Shown: positions 1-4,738, numbered from the stretch's first letter. The stretch: 9,787 nt of DNA from Methanomassiliicoccaceae archaeon (GCA_009776695.1 WRNI01000046.1:1-9787), one strand, 5' to 3'. The notes: generated from the sequence alone by a model not told the origin. Numbers and translations are program-made.

Positions 1-53
1 CTGCGGCGTGATCGCATCGCGAAAGCGGCCGTCCCGCGTCACCTTTTTACGGA

Positions 54-377
54 TCAGCGGCAGCTGCCGCCGCACGAGGCGCATCCCTTCAGGTTCGGGT
101 TGTTTATTGTAAGTCCCGTACCGAAGTTCGGATCGTCAACGAATTCGATGACACATTCATCAAGTTCTTTTGCCGTTTCCTCATCGTAGAAGAGAGAGAA
201 TTTCTCTAATTTCACGACCTTGTCGCCGTCCGCCTCCTTCTCCTGGAAGGACATCCCGAACTGCGGTCCCGAGCATGCCATCCCCGCCAGGTATATCTTA
301 ACACCGTATCCGGCCTTCTTGTTCTTCTCGAGAAGATCGAAAACGAACTTCTCCGCATCTGCAGTTATTGTTACCAT
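54..377 (-). CDS. HesB/IscA-like iron-sulfur protein
   Basis: This is a small protein of the HesB/IscA (A-type Fe-S carrier) fold, whose members bind or deliver Fe-S clusters in the cytoplasm. With the ATG at 377 it has 107 residues. The first conserved Cys lies in the loop AGMACSGPQFGMSF (Cys35), matching the GGCSGFQY-type loop of IscA. The C-terminal NNPN followed by GCASCGGSCR (Cys99, Cys102, Cys106) replaces the usual CGCGESF tail, so it has more Cys than classical IscA. A GTG at 386 would add three residues. I prefer ATG 377 because GTGAT, matching the archaeal Shine-Dalgarno core, sits just upstream and a TATA box at 410-417 predicts a start of transcription near 387. The gene is monocistronic in this window. 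The family call is firm; the client protein is unknown. Confidence 0.85.
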   Translation of the reverse strand: MVTITADAEKFVFDLLEKNKKAGYGVKIYLAGMACSGPQFGMSFQEKEADGDKVVKLEKFSLFYDEETAKELDECVIEFVDDPNFGTGLTINNPNLKGCASCGGSCR

Positions 378-386
378 TTTAATCAC

Positions 387-399
387 TTAGACCGTCTAA
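387..399. promoter_or_regulatory. 13-bp palindrome at the predicted start of the HesB-like transcript
   Basis: TTAGAC-C-GTCTAA is a perfect inverted repeat with 6-bp arms around one central base. It lies between the TATA box (410-417) and the start codon (377), over the expected transcription start. That is where an archaeal repressor would block polymerase. The binding protein cannot be named; a metal- or redox-responsive regulator is a guess from the Fe-S role of the gene. Confidence 0.5.
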
Positions 400-409
400 T
401 AAATAAAAA

Positions 410-417
410 GTATATAA
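410..417 (-). promoter_or_regulatory. TATA box of the HesB-like gene
   Basis: On the minus strand this reads TTATATAC within an AT-rich stretch. Its centre is about 26 nt from the expected start near 387 and 36 nt from the ATG at 377, giving a short leader of about 10 nt. Confidence 0.6.
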
Positions 418-451
418 TTCAATCTGAGTAAGCTGTAAAATAGTACCGTCC

Positions 452-472
452 GGCGCGGCCCTCGGCCGCGCC
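452..472. terminator. GC-rich hairpin between the AhpD-like gene and the HesB-like promoter
   Basis: GGCGCGGCC-CTC-GGCCGCGCC is a perfect 9-bp stem with a 3-nt loop. It lies 38 nt past the stop of the AhpD-like gene and before the promoter of the HesB-like gene, so it may end or stabilise the upstream transcript. Only a short T run (ATTTT) follows on the minus strand, so the terminator role is tentative. Confidence 0.4.
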
Positions 473-510
473 ATAGACAACGAAACGCGTGCCGTTCCGC
501 GCCGTCCGGA

Positions 511-882
511 TCAGGGGAACATCTCTTTGAACTTGCGGAACGCGTGCGACTGTGCGTTCGTCATGGCCACGACGGAAGCGATCTGCATTGTTTCAAGTAT
601 CTCGTTCCTCGTCGCGCCGAATTTCACCGCCAATTGCATCTGCACGGCCATGCAGTGATCGGCGCCCAGGGCGGCCGCGGCCGCCAGGGCGGTCAGATGT
701 CTTACCTTCCTGGTAAGTTCGCATTTCCCGTAGAACACGGAACGTCCTATGTTCGCGGACGGTATGAACAGGTCGGGACGCTCCGAAAGTACCTCGTTCA
801 CCAGCGGAATGAAACCGTAGTCCCTCTCAATGCTTCTCAGTATGTCCTTCGTTATCTCCTCGTCGCTCTTCTCTTGGCACAT
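511..882 (-). CDS. AhpD-like / carboxymuconolactone decarboxylase family protein
   Basis: This 123-residue, all-helical protein belongs to the carboxymuconolactone decarboxylase / AhpD superfamily, whose members include decarboxylases and peroxidase-partner disulfide reductases. The core is GADHCMAVQMQLAVKFGAT (residues 73-91), aligning with the AhpD signature GCxxCxxxHxxxAxxxGAT. Here the first redox Cys is Ala74, the second is kept as Cys77, and the His is Gln81, so the classical CxxC-His thiol chemistry cannot operate. Another Cys (Cys54) lies outside the motif. The ATG at 882 is about 26 nt from the centre of a TTATTTAA box, suggesting a leaderless mRNA. The gene is divergent from the metalloprotease. 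The family is clear, but substrate and activity are unknown and may not be catalytic in the AhpD sense. Confidence 0.8.
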   Translation of the reverse strand: MCQEKSDEEITKDILRSIERDYGFIPLVNEVLSERPDLFIPSANIGRSVFYGKCELTRKVRHLTALAAAAALGADHCMAVQMQLAVKFGATRNEILETMQIASVVAMTNAQSHAFRKFKEMFP

Positions 883-904
883 ATGCTCAAAATAGCATTG
901 ACCG

Positions 905-912
905 TTAAATAA
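905..912 (-). promoter_or_regulatory. TATA box of the AhpD-like gene
   Basis: On the minus strand this reads TTATTTAA. The centre-to-ATG distance is about 26 nt, so transcription should start at or next to the start codon at 882. Confidence 0.5.
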
Positions 913-924
913 TGTTGGCGTCCC

Positions 925-955
925 AAAATGAAGTATAATTGTAATACTTCGTTTT
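925..955. promoter_or_regulatory. 31-bp imperfect dyad between divergent promoters (candidate operator)
   Basis: The arms GAAGTAT (930-936) and ATACTTC (944-950) are perfectly complementary. After one mismatch on each side, AAAA (925-928) pairs with TTTT (952-955). The dyad lies just upstream of the minus-strand TATA box (905-912) and its right end runs into the plus-strand TATA-like box (953-960). One regulator bound here could act on both divergent genes. Confidence 0.5.
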
Positions 956-960
956 AATAA
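953..960 (+). promoter_or_regulatory. TATA-like box of the metalloprotease gene
   Basis: TTTAATAA, centred about 27 nt before the ATG at 984 and 59 nt before the protease ATG at 1016. Predicted transcription starts near 983. Confidence 0.45.
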
Positions 961-983
961 GATACGACTGCGTGAACATCACC

Positions 984-1019
984 ATGTCCAAGGAACAAAG
1001 GAGATGTGATGTCATATGA
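984..1019 (+). other. Possible 11-codon leader ORF overlapping the protease start
   Basis: ATG at 984 opens MSKEQRRCDVI and ends at a TGA (1017-1019) that overlaps the protease start as ATGA. The ATG falls where transcription is predicted to start, so it could be translated as a leaderless minicistron coupled to the protease gene. This rests on position only; such a short frame can occur by chance. Confidence 0.2.
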
Positions 1020-1696
1020 ATGCGACCGAGATGCTTAACGAAGCGTTCAGAAAAGCGGGCAGGGAATACGGATATGAAAGCGTGGCCGCCGGATTCAGCG
1101 AGTTCAGGGAATTCAAGATAAAGTGGCGCAGATCATGCGGATGGGCGGAGTTCGAAGTATCCGATTATCTGAAGGATGCGCCGCAGAACGTTATGGACGG
1201 ACTCGCGGAAACAATATTCTCAAAGCTGTCCAGACAGACGAGGAAGGATTACCCGAAGGATATGATGGAATGGGTAACATCGGACCGCTTCGTAAAGAAA
1301 AAGCAGCCCGTCTATCTGACGCGGTCGCGCAGTCTTACCGGAACTGGAAAAGGAGAGCATCTGGATCTGCGGGAATCGTATGATCGACTTGTCGATATGG
1401 GACTAACGGAGCGTGATAACGAACTCGTGATAACATGGACGAAACAGCCGAGCACCAAACGCGTGGGTCACTGCTCGGTATTGATGAAAGTTATCATAAT
1501 ATCGTCGGTGCTTGACACCCCGGAGATACCGGCGTTCGTCTCCGATTATGTGCTTTATCATGAGCTGCTGCACATGAAGAAAGGCTTCGACCCGTTCGGT
1601 CAGCACCACGGTGTCGATTTCCATGCGCTTGAGCGCCTGTACCCGATGAGAGACGAGGCGGAGGAGTGGATGAAGAGGCTCCGCCTCTTCTTCTGA
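1016..1696 (+). CDS. SprT/YgjP-like zinc metalloprotease
   Basis: This 226-residue protein has a zincin active site near its C-terminus. The helix SDYVLYHELLHM carries HELLH (His182, Glu183, His186), and the likely third zinc ligand is His203 in GVDFHALERLYP. The preceding block KRVGHCSVLMKVIIISSVL (148-166) matches the strand region before the HExxH helix in SprT/YgjP (DUF45)-type proteases (WGSCSxxxxIxLNxxL). The N-terminal 140 residues are charged, with no signal peptide or membrane segment, so the protein is probably cytoplasmic. GGAG (1000-1003) and GTGAT (1006-1010) precede the ATG. An in-frame ATG at 1004 is followed at once by TGA and is excluded. SprT relatives cleave DNA-protein crosslinks, but that role is only inferred here. 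The PIN gene starts 53 nt downstream with no clear promoter between, so co-transcription is possible. Confidence 0.75.
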   Translation: MNATEMLNEAFRKAGREYGYESVAAGFSEFREFKIKWRRSCGWAEFEVSDYLKDAPQNVMDGLAETIFSKLSRQTRKDYPKDMMEWVTSDRFVKKKQPVYLTRSRSLTGTGKGEHLDLRESYDRLVDMGLTERDNELVITWTKQPSTKRVGHCSVLMKVIIISSVLDTPEIPAFVSDYVLYHELLHMKKGFDPFGQHHGVDFHALERLYPMRDEAEEWMKRLRLFF

Positions 1697-1749
1697 GGAC
1701 GTGAGCGCATGCGCATGAATGAAAGATCCGGCCGTCACGGGGTGTGTCC

Positions 1750-2241
1750 GTGAAAAAACAGAGGATATATCTGGAAACGTCGCTGTTCAACTTTTACGTT
1801 GACGACAGCAAAGGAGTTTCACACGACAACACCGTCAGGCTGTTCGAAGAGATCGCCGCGGGAAAATATGAGGCGTTCACATCCGCTTTTGTAGTAGGTG
1901 AGTTGAAAGACGCTCAGGAAGAAAAACGGAAAAAAATGTTGGCTCTCATTCCAAAATATAGAATATCCATGCTCGCCGAAAGCAACGAGGCATCCTATAT
2001 GGCCGACATATACGTCGCAGAGGGCGTGATCCCGCAAAAATATAGGATGGACGGCATACACATCGCTCTCGCCGCGATCAATGAAATGGATATGATCGTC
2101 AGTATGAACTTTCGCCATATCGTAAAACAGAAAACAATAAGAATGACTGAAAGTATCAACATAATAAACGGCTATCGCGCTGTCAGGATATATTCGCCGG
2201 CGGAGGTTATTGAACATGGGAAGGAAGATCGATTCGATTGA
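1750..2241 (+). CDS. PIN-domain protein, VapC-like toxin
   Basis: This 163-residue PIN-domain protein fits VapC-like toxins, Mg2+-dependent ribonucleases. The N-terminal strand IYLETSLFNFYVDD has Glu9 where most PIN domains have the first Asp. Glu51 lies in VVGELKDA, and the C-terminal acidic motif is RMDGIHIALAAINEMD (Asp101, Asp114), followed by SMNFRHIV. I chose GTG 1750 because GGGGTG (1739-1744) lies 5 nt upstream; GTG 1744 would add two residues but would overlap that site. The end (2216-2241) overlaps the first antitoxin-like gene by 26 nt, and the GGAGGT ribosome site of that gene (2202-2207) lies inside this one. The order is toxin first, unlike usual vapBC. By eye the A+T content is higher than in the flanking housekeeping genes, which would fit horizontal gain. 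The fold is secure; toxicity is inferred. Confidence 0.8.
   Translation: MKKQRIYLETSLFNFYVDDSKGVSHDNTVRLFEEIAAGKYEAFTSAFVVGELKDAQEEKRKKMLALIPKYRISMLAESNEASYMADIYVAEGVIPQKYRMDGIHIALAAINEMDMIVSMNFRHIVKQKTIRMTESINIINGYRAVRIYSPAEVIEHGKEDRFD
2202..2207 (+). promoter_or_regulatory. Ribosome binding site of antitoxin-like copy 1
   Basis: GGAGGT, 8 nt before the ATG at 2216, embedded in the coding sequence of the PIN gene. It fixes the start of copy 1 and implies translational coupling with the toxin. Confidence 0.6.
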
Positions 2242-2389
2242 GAGGGAGATAGATGAGATACGCCTCAAGATATATGAGGAAACGAAGGACATGACCTCTG
2301 AACAATTCAACGAATATTTCCGTAAAAAGACCGAAGCGGTCATAAAAGAGTACGGCATCAGAGTGGTATCAAGCGCAAATGATGTGTAA
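2216..2389 (+). CDS. Antitoxin-like small protein, copy 1 of 3
   Basis: This 57-residue, highly charged protein starts MGRKIDSIEREIDEIRLKI and ends VSSANDV. It has a predicted N-terminal amphipathic helix (residues 3-24), then EETKDMTSEQFNEYF and a KEYGIRVV segment. Small proteins like this are encoded directly after PIN proteins of the same 'YLET' type in other genomes, so it is the likely antitoxin that binds and neutralises the toxin; this pairing is from family knowledge and context. It overlaps the toxin gene by 26 nt in another frame. It shares 41/57 residues with copy 2 and 40/57 with copy 3. No DNA-binding motif (AbrB, RHH or HTH) is recognisable, so it may not autoregulate like VapB. 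Confidence 0.7.
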   Translation: MGRKIDSIEREIDEIRLKIYEETKDMTSEQFNEYFRKKTEAVIKEYGIRVVSSANDV

Positions 2390-2435
2390 TTCGTCCGATT
2401 CAGCGTTGTAATATGTAGCGAAAAGGTGACAGAAC
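2390..2435 (+). pseudogene. Relic of the PIN-toxin C-terminus in the spacer before copy 2
   Basis: Read in the frame the toxin has relative to its antitoxin, this spacer gives FVRFSVVICSEKVTEHG and runs on as KEDRFD inside copy 2. The toxin tail is VRIYSPAEVIEHGKEDRFD. With one gap, V, I, S, V and EHG coincide outside the shared antitoxin-start DNA. The spacer is thus best explained as the degraded 3' end of a toxin gene, now serving as leader for copy 2 with GGTGA at 2425-2429, 6 nt before the ATG. Confidence 0.55.
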
Positions 2436-2609
2436 ATGGAAAGGAAGATCGATTCGATCGAGAGGGAGATTGATGAGATACGACTCAGAATATATGAGGA
2501 AACGAAAGATATGACACCCTCGGAACTGACAGAATACTACAGGAAGAGCGGTGAGGCGACCGCAAAGAAGTATGGTATCAGGATTGTTGCCAGCGTTAAC
2601 GATGTGTAA
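2436..2609 (+). CDS. Antitoxin-like small protein, copy 2 of 3
   Basis: This 57-residue paralogue starts MERKIDSIEREIDEIRLRI and ends VASVNDV. It is nearly identical to copy 1 over residues 3-27, differs mostly in residues 28-45 (PSELTEYYRKSGEATAKK), and is again similar at the C-terminus. It has its own GGTGA ribosome site 6 nt upstream, so it should be translated independently. No intact toxin gene precedes it, only a toxin-tail relic. Conserved length and ends with a diverged middle suggest that the protein is still maintained, but with changed partner contacts. No promoter is visible in the spacer, so it is probably on the toxin-copy 1 transcript. Confidence 0.7.
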   Translation: MERKIDSIEREIDEIRLRIYEETKDMTPSELTEYYRKSGEATAKKYGIRIVASVNDV

Positions 2610-2657
2610 TTCGTCCGATTCGGCGTTGCAATATACAGCGAAAAAGGGTGACAGAGC
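2610..2657 (+). pseudogene. Relic of the PIN-toxin C-terminus in the spacer before copy 3
   Basis: In the same frame the spacer reads FVRFGVAIYSEKG and then TGA. VAIYS matches VRIYS of the toxin tail. Relative to the first spacer it has two extra bases in the A/G run (2641-2648), which shift the frame. The resulting GGTGA (2647-2651) lies 6 nt before copy 3. The similarity to the first spacer is obvious at the DNA level; derivation from the toxin is inference. Confidence 0.55.
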
Positions 2658-2864
2658 ATGGGAAGGAAGATCAATTCGATTGAGAGGGAGATCGATAAGA
2701 TACGGCTCGAGATATATGAAGAGACGAAGGGTATGACCCACGAACAGCTCAATGAATATTATCATAGGAGCGCCGAGGCGGCGGCAAAGAAATATGGTTT
2801 TAAACTCGTTTCCAGCGCGAATGATGTGCCGCGCGACGCCGATGCCGTGACCGACGGCGAATAA
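2658..2864 (+). CDS. Antitoxin-like small protein, copy 3 of 3, with extended C-terminus
   Basis: This 68-residue member of the array starts MGRKINSIEREIDKIRLEI. It aligns along its first 57 residues with copies 1 and 2 (40 and 39 identities). Where they stop after NDV, it continues with the acidic tail PRDADAVTDGE. Asp6, Glu14 and Asp25 of the other copies are Asn, Lys and Gly here, so the charge pattern of the helix is altered. This last copy is followed by unrelated sequence and a hairpin element, so its 3' end may represent the pre-duplication end of the gene. Likely role: antitoxin or decoy antidote for the upstream PIN protein or for related toxins elsewhere. Confidence 0.7.
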   Translation: MGRKINSIEREIDKIRLEIYEETKGMTHEQLNEYYHRSAEAAAKKYGFKLVSSANDVPRDADAVTDGE

Positions 2865-2871
2865 AAGGTGT

Positions 2872-2942
2872 CCCCCGGCGATAACACGTTCTTTCATCGC
2901 CCGGCGGTGACGCCGGCCTCGGAACACTGACCCCGCCGGGGG
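2872..2942. other. Nested hairpin element after the antitoxin array (terminator or structured RNA)
   Basis: An outer 9-bp stem pairs CCCCCGGCG (2872-2880) with CGCCGGGGG (2934-2942). It encloses a perfect hairpin CCGGCG-GTGA-CGCCGG (2901-2916) whose loop is of GNRA type. An alternative stem GGCGAT/ATCGCC (2877-2882 with 2896-2901) competes with both. It starts 8 nt after the stop of the last antitoxin-like gene. It may end transcription, protect the mRNA, or be an independent RNA or a REP-like DNA element; the sequence alone does not decide. Confidence 0.45.
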
Positions 2943-3104
2943 TGTGTGTCGGGTCCCGGGGTTGTCTTCCGGTCACGGCAAGCGAAATCACATCGCGGCT
3001 ACCGCAAGGACCCTAATAACGGGACCGCTGTCCGCCGCACCGTATCACGGATCATCACATATCAGACCCCATCATCGGTCCGGCACCGTTGCCAACGTGA
3101 ACAG

Positions 3105-3113
3105 AAATATAAA
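3105..3113 (+). promoter_or_regulatory. Upstream TATA-like box for the lysyl-tRNA synthetase gene
   Basis: AAATATAAA, a good archaeal TATA match, predicting a transcript start near 3135 and a leader of about 55 nt. It is an alternative or second promoter to the box at 3154-3162. Confidence 0.35.
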
Positions 3114-3121
3114 CATGCCGA

Positions 3122-3143
3122 TTCGCCGGAATGATCCGGTGAA
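3122..3143. promoter_or_regulatory. Hairpin or operator between the two synthetase promoter boxes
   Basis: TTCGCCGG-AATGAT-CCGGTGAA forms an 8-bp stem (one G-U pair) with a 6-nt loop. If transcription begins near 3135 the left arm is outside the mRNA, so a DNA-level operator is as likely as an RNA structure. Confidence 0.3.
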
Positions 3144-3153
3144 CATGCGAAAA

Positions 3154-3162
3154 TCTATTTAT
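3154..3162 (+). promoter_or_regulatory. Proximal TATA-like box for the lysyl-tRNA synthetase gene
   Basis: TCTATTTAT, about 27 nt before a predicted start near 3185, only some 6 nt before the ATG at 3191. No ribosome site precedes that ATG, which fits a nearly leaderless mRNA. Confidence 0.4.
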
Positions 3163-3190
3163 CGGAGCGATATAACACGCCTCGGATACA

Positions 3191-4738
3191 ATGCATTGGG
3201 CCGACGTAATAGCTGAGGAGATCGCTGGGAAGTGCGAAAGACCGCTCATCGCGACCGGTATAAGCCCAACGGGCCACATCCATGTGGGAAGCCTTCGCGA
3301 GGCGATAACCGCCGAGGCGGTGAGAAGCGCTCTGGAAGGCAGGGGCTCCGACGTGAAGCTCATTTATCTGATAGATTCGTTCGACCCGCTCCGAAGAAGA
3401 TATGATTTTCTTCCCGGGTCGTTCGAAGAGCACGTGGGCAAACCGATATGCAAGATACCTTGTCCGTGCGGCTCCCACGAGACGTATGCTGACCACTTCA
3501 TCAGACCGTTCCTTGACGCGATCGGCGCGATCGGCGTCAAATGCGAGATAATATGGACCCATGAGCTTTATGAGCAGGGAAGGTTCGCAGAGGCTATTGA
3601 CGCTTCGTTCACGAAACGCGATAACGTCATCGGAATACTGACGGAAGTTTCGCAGCGTGAGAAGATGGAAAATTACGCTCCTTACAACCCGCTGTGCCCG
3701 GAATGCGGCCGCTTTGTGAAACAGCCTGACGTTGATTCGTATGCGTACCCGTACGTAAGTTACAGATGCGAGAAATGCGGCCACGAAGGAAAGGCTGATA
3801 TAAGAAAGGGTGACGGAAAACTTACGTGGAGACTTGAATGGCCGGCCAAGTGGAAATTGTTCAGCGTTTCCGCGGAGCCGTTCGGTAAGGACCACGCGGC
3901 GGCAGGCGGTTCGTACGACACCGGCGTCCGCATTGTTAAAGAGATATTCGGCGGCACCGCGCCGTATCCGATACCGTACGAGTTCGTACAGCTTAAGGGA
4001 AAGGGACAGATGCACAAGTCCACCGGTTCCTCCGTGACGGGGACGGACGCGATAAGCATGACGCCGCCTGAAGTCCTCAATTATACTTTTCTCAGAGTGA
4101 GCCCGGAAAGGCACATCGATTATGATTCCGAGATCGGGATACTTGATATGGCGGATGAGTACGACCGCATGGAAACGTTATTCTACGAAGGCGGCGCAAC
4201 GGAAGCGGAGGAGAACGCGGTCCGCGCGTACGAACTTTCCAGCCATAACAACATACCGAAGAAGATGCCCCTTCACATACCTTACAGGCATTTGGTCAAC
4301 GTGGTCCAAATGGCTGACAGCTTTGACGGCGTTGTTGCGATACTCGAGAGGAACGGCGACCTCGACGGTGCCGGCGCCGATGATACGGAACGTCTGAGAA
4401 CGAGGGTCAGATCGGTAAAGTTCTGGCTGAACGGTTTTGCCCCGGACATCGTGAAATTCTCCGTCTCGAAGAAAATGCCCGATGTGAGACTTTCGGATGA
4501 CGAGATCTCATATCTGAGATCGCTCGTCCGGCCGCTGTCGGCGTCCGCATGGAACGCCTCCGATATCCATAACATCGTCTCCGACATCGGGAAAGCGTCG
4601 GCCGTGGGGACAAAGGGCGGATTTCAGGTGCTTTACAAGATATTGATAAACAGGACGTCCGGCCCGAGGCTCGGACATTTCCTGGCGACGATGGAAAAGG
4701 ATTTTGTGGTGAACAGAATAAAAGAAGCGTCCGCTTAA
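3191..4738 (+). CDS. lysS: Lysyl-tRNA synthetase, class I
   Basis: This 515-residue class I lysyl-tRNA synthetase (also called LysK) is the archaeal type that charges tRNA-Lys using ATP. The start MHWADVIAEE is typical of the family. The HIGH motif is HIHVG at residues 29-33 within SPTGHIHVGS. A zinc-ribbon insertion has Cys169, Cys172, Cys193 and Cys196 (CPECG and CEKCG). WRLEWPAKW (213-221) and FGKDHAAAGGSYDTG (231-245) are the conserved lysine-site and catalytic-domain blocks. At the KMSKS position it has QMHKS (273-277), keeping the second Lys (Lys276) but not the first. The C-terminal helical region is the anticodon-binding part. The length is normal and the frame intact. Promoter boxes lie just upstream; the gene is not in an operon here and converges on top6A. 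Confidence 0.95.
   Translation: MHWADVIAEEIAGKCERPLIATGISPTGHIHVGSLREAITAEAVRSALEGRGSDVKLIYLIDSFDPLRRRYDFLPGSFEEHVGKPICKIPCPCGSHETYADHFIRPFLDAIGAIGVKCEIIWTHELYEQGRFAEAIDASFTKRDNVIGILTEVSQREKMENYAPYNPLCPECGRFVKQPDVDSYAYPYVSYRCEKCGHEGKADIRKGDGKLTWRLEWPAKWKLFSVSAEPFGKDHAAAGGSYDTGVRIVKEIFGGTAPYPIPYEFVQLKGKGQMHKSTGSSVTGTDAISMTPPEVLNYTFLRVSPERHIDYDSEIGILDMADEYDRMETLFYEGGATEAEENAVRAYELSSHNNIPKKMPLHIPYRHLVNVVQMADSFDGVVAILERNGDLDGAGADDTERLRTRVRSVKFWLNGFAPDIVKFSVSKKMPDVRLSDDEISYLRSLVRPLSASAWNASDIHNIVSDIGKASAVGTKGGFQVLYKILINRTSGPRLGHFLATMEKDFVVNRIKEASA

Larger units (their letters stand above)
2177..2830 (+). repeat. Three tandem units of about 220 bp (toxin tail + antitoxin-like gene)
   Basis: The start codons of the three small genes lie at 2216, 2436 and 2658, giving periods of 220 and 222 bp. 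Similarity covers the genes, the spacer (TTCGTCCGATTC, then GCGTTG and AATAT in both spacers) and, more weakly, the end of the PIN gene before copy 1. The first 50 nt of each gene are most alike. The outer boundaries of the array are approximate. Confidence 0.8.
2865..3190. other. Non-coding region between the antitoxin array and the lysyl-tRNA synthetase gene
   Basis: This 326-nt stretch has no convincing gene. It holds a nested GC-rich hairpin element (2872-2942), two TATA-like boxes (3105-3113 and 3154-3162) and a hairpin (3122-3143). No tRNA-like T-loop or other known RNA signature was found on either strand. The open frame across 2944-3216 has no ribosome site and runs into the synthetase gene. 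Confidence 0.6.

Noticed and set aside
40..56. Selenocysteine read-through of the TGA ending the HesB-like gene
   Set aside because: A further TGA follows after four codons and no similarity continues; the Cys-rich tail is already complete.
670..685. 16-bp perfect palindrome GGCGGCCGCGGCCGCC in the AhpD-like gene
   Set aside because: It encodes a run of alanines with GCC/GCG codons in a conserved helix, so codon content explains the symmetry.
1705..1714. 10-bp palindrome GCGCATGCGC between the protease and PIN genes
   Set aside because: Short, and easily expected by chance in GC-rich spacer; no T run or promoter context.
1819..2358. 179-codon antisense frame over the PIN gene
   Set aside because: Shadow of the PIN domain and antitoxin copy 1, which have clear family motifs on the plus strand.
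2177..2830. CRISPR-like or transposon origin of the tandem repeat
   Set aside because: Units are about 220 bp, protein-coding and diverged, with no short repeats, inverted ends or transposase.
2400..2927. 175-codon antisense frame across antitoxin copies 2 and 3 with internal repeats
   Set aside because: The internal repetition comes from the tandem units on the other strand; no ribosome site or recognisable domain.
2865..3190. tRNA or other known RNA gene in the long intergenic gap
   Set aside because: No T-loop consensus, anticodon arm or known RNA signature on either strand; only hairpins and promoter-like boxes.
2944..3216. 90-codon plus-strand frame in the gap before lysS
   Set aside because: No ribosome site, low-complexity Arg/His composition, and it runs past the well supported lysS start and promoter boxes.
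3155..4114. 319-codon open frame antisense to lysS
   Set aside because: It mirrors a strongly conserved synthetase gene, shows no domain, and has Arg/Ser-rich composition typical of an antisense shadow.
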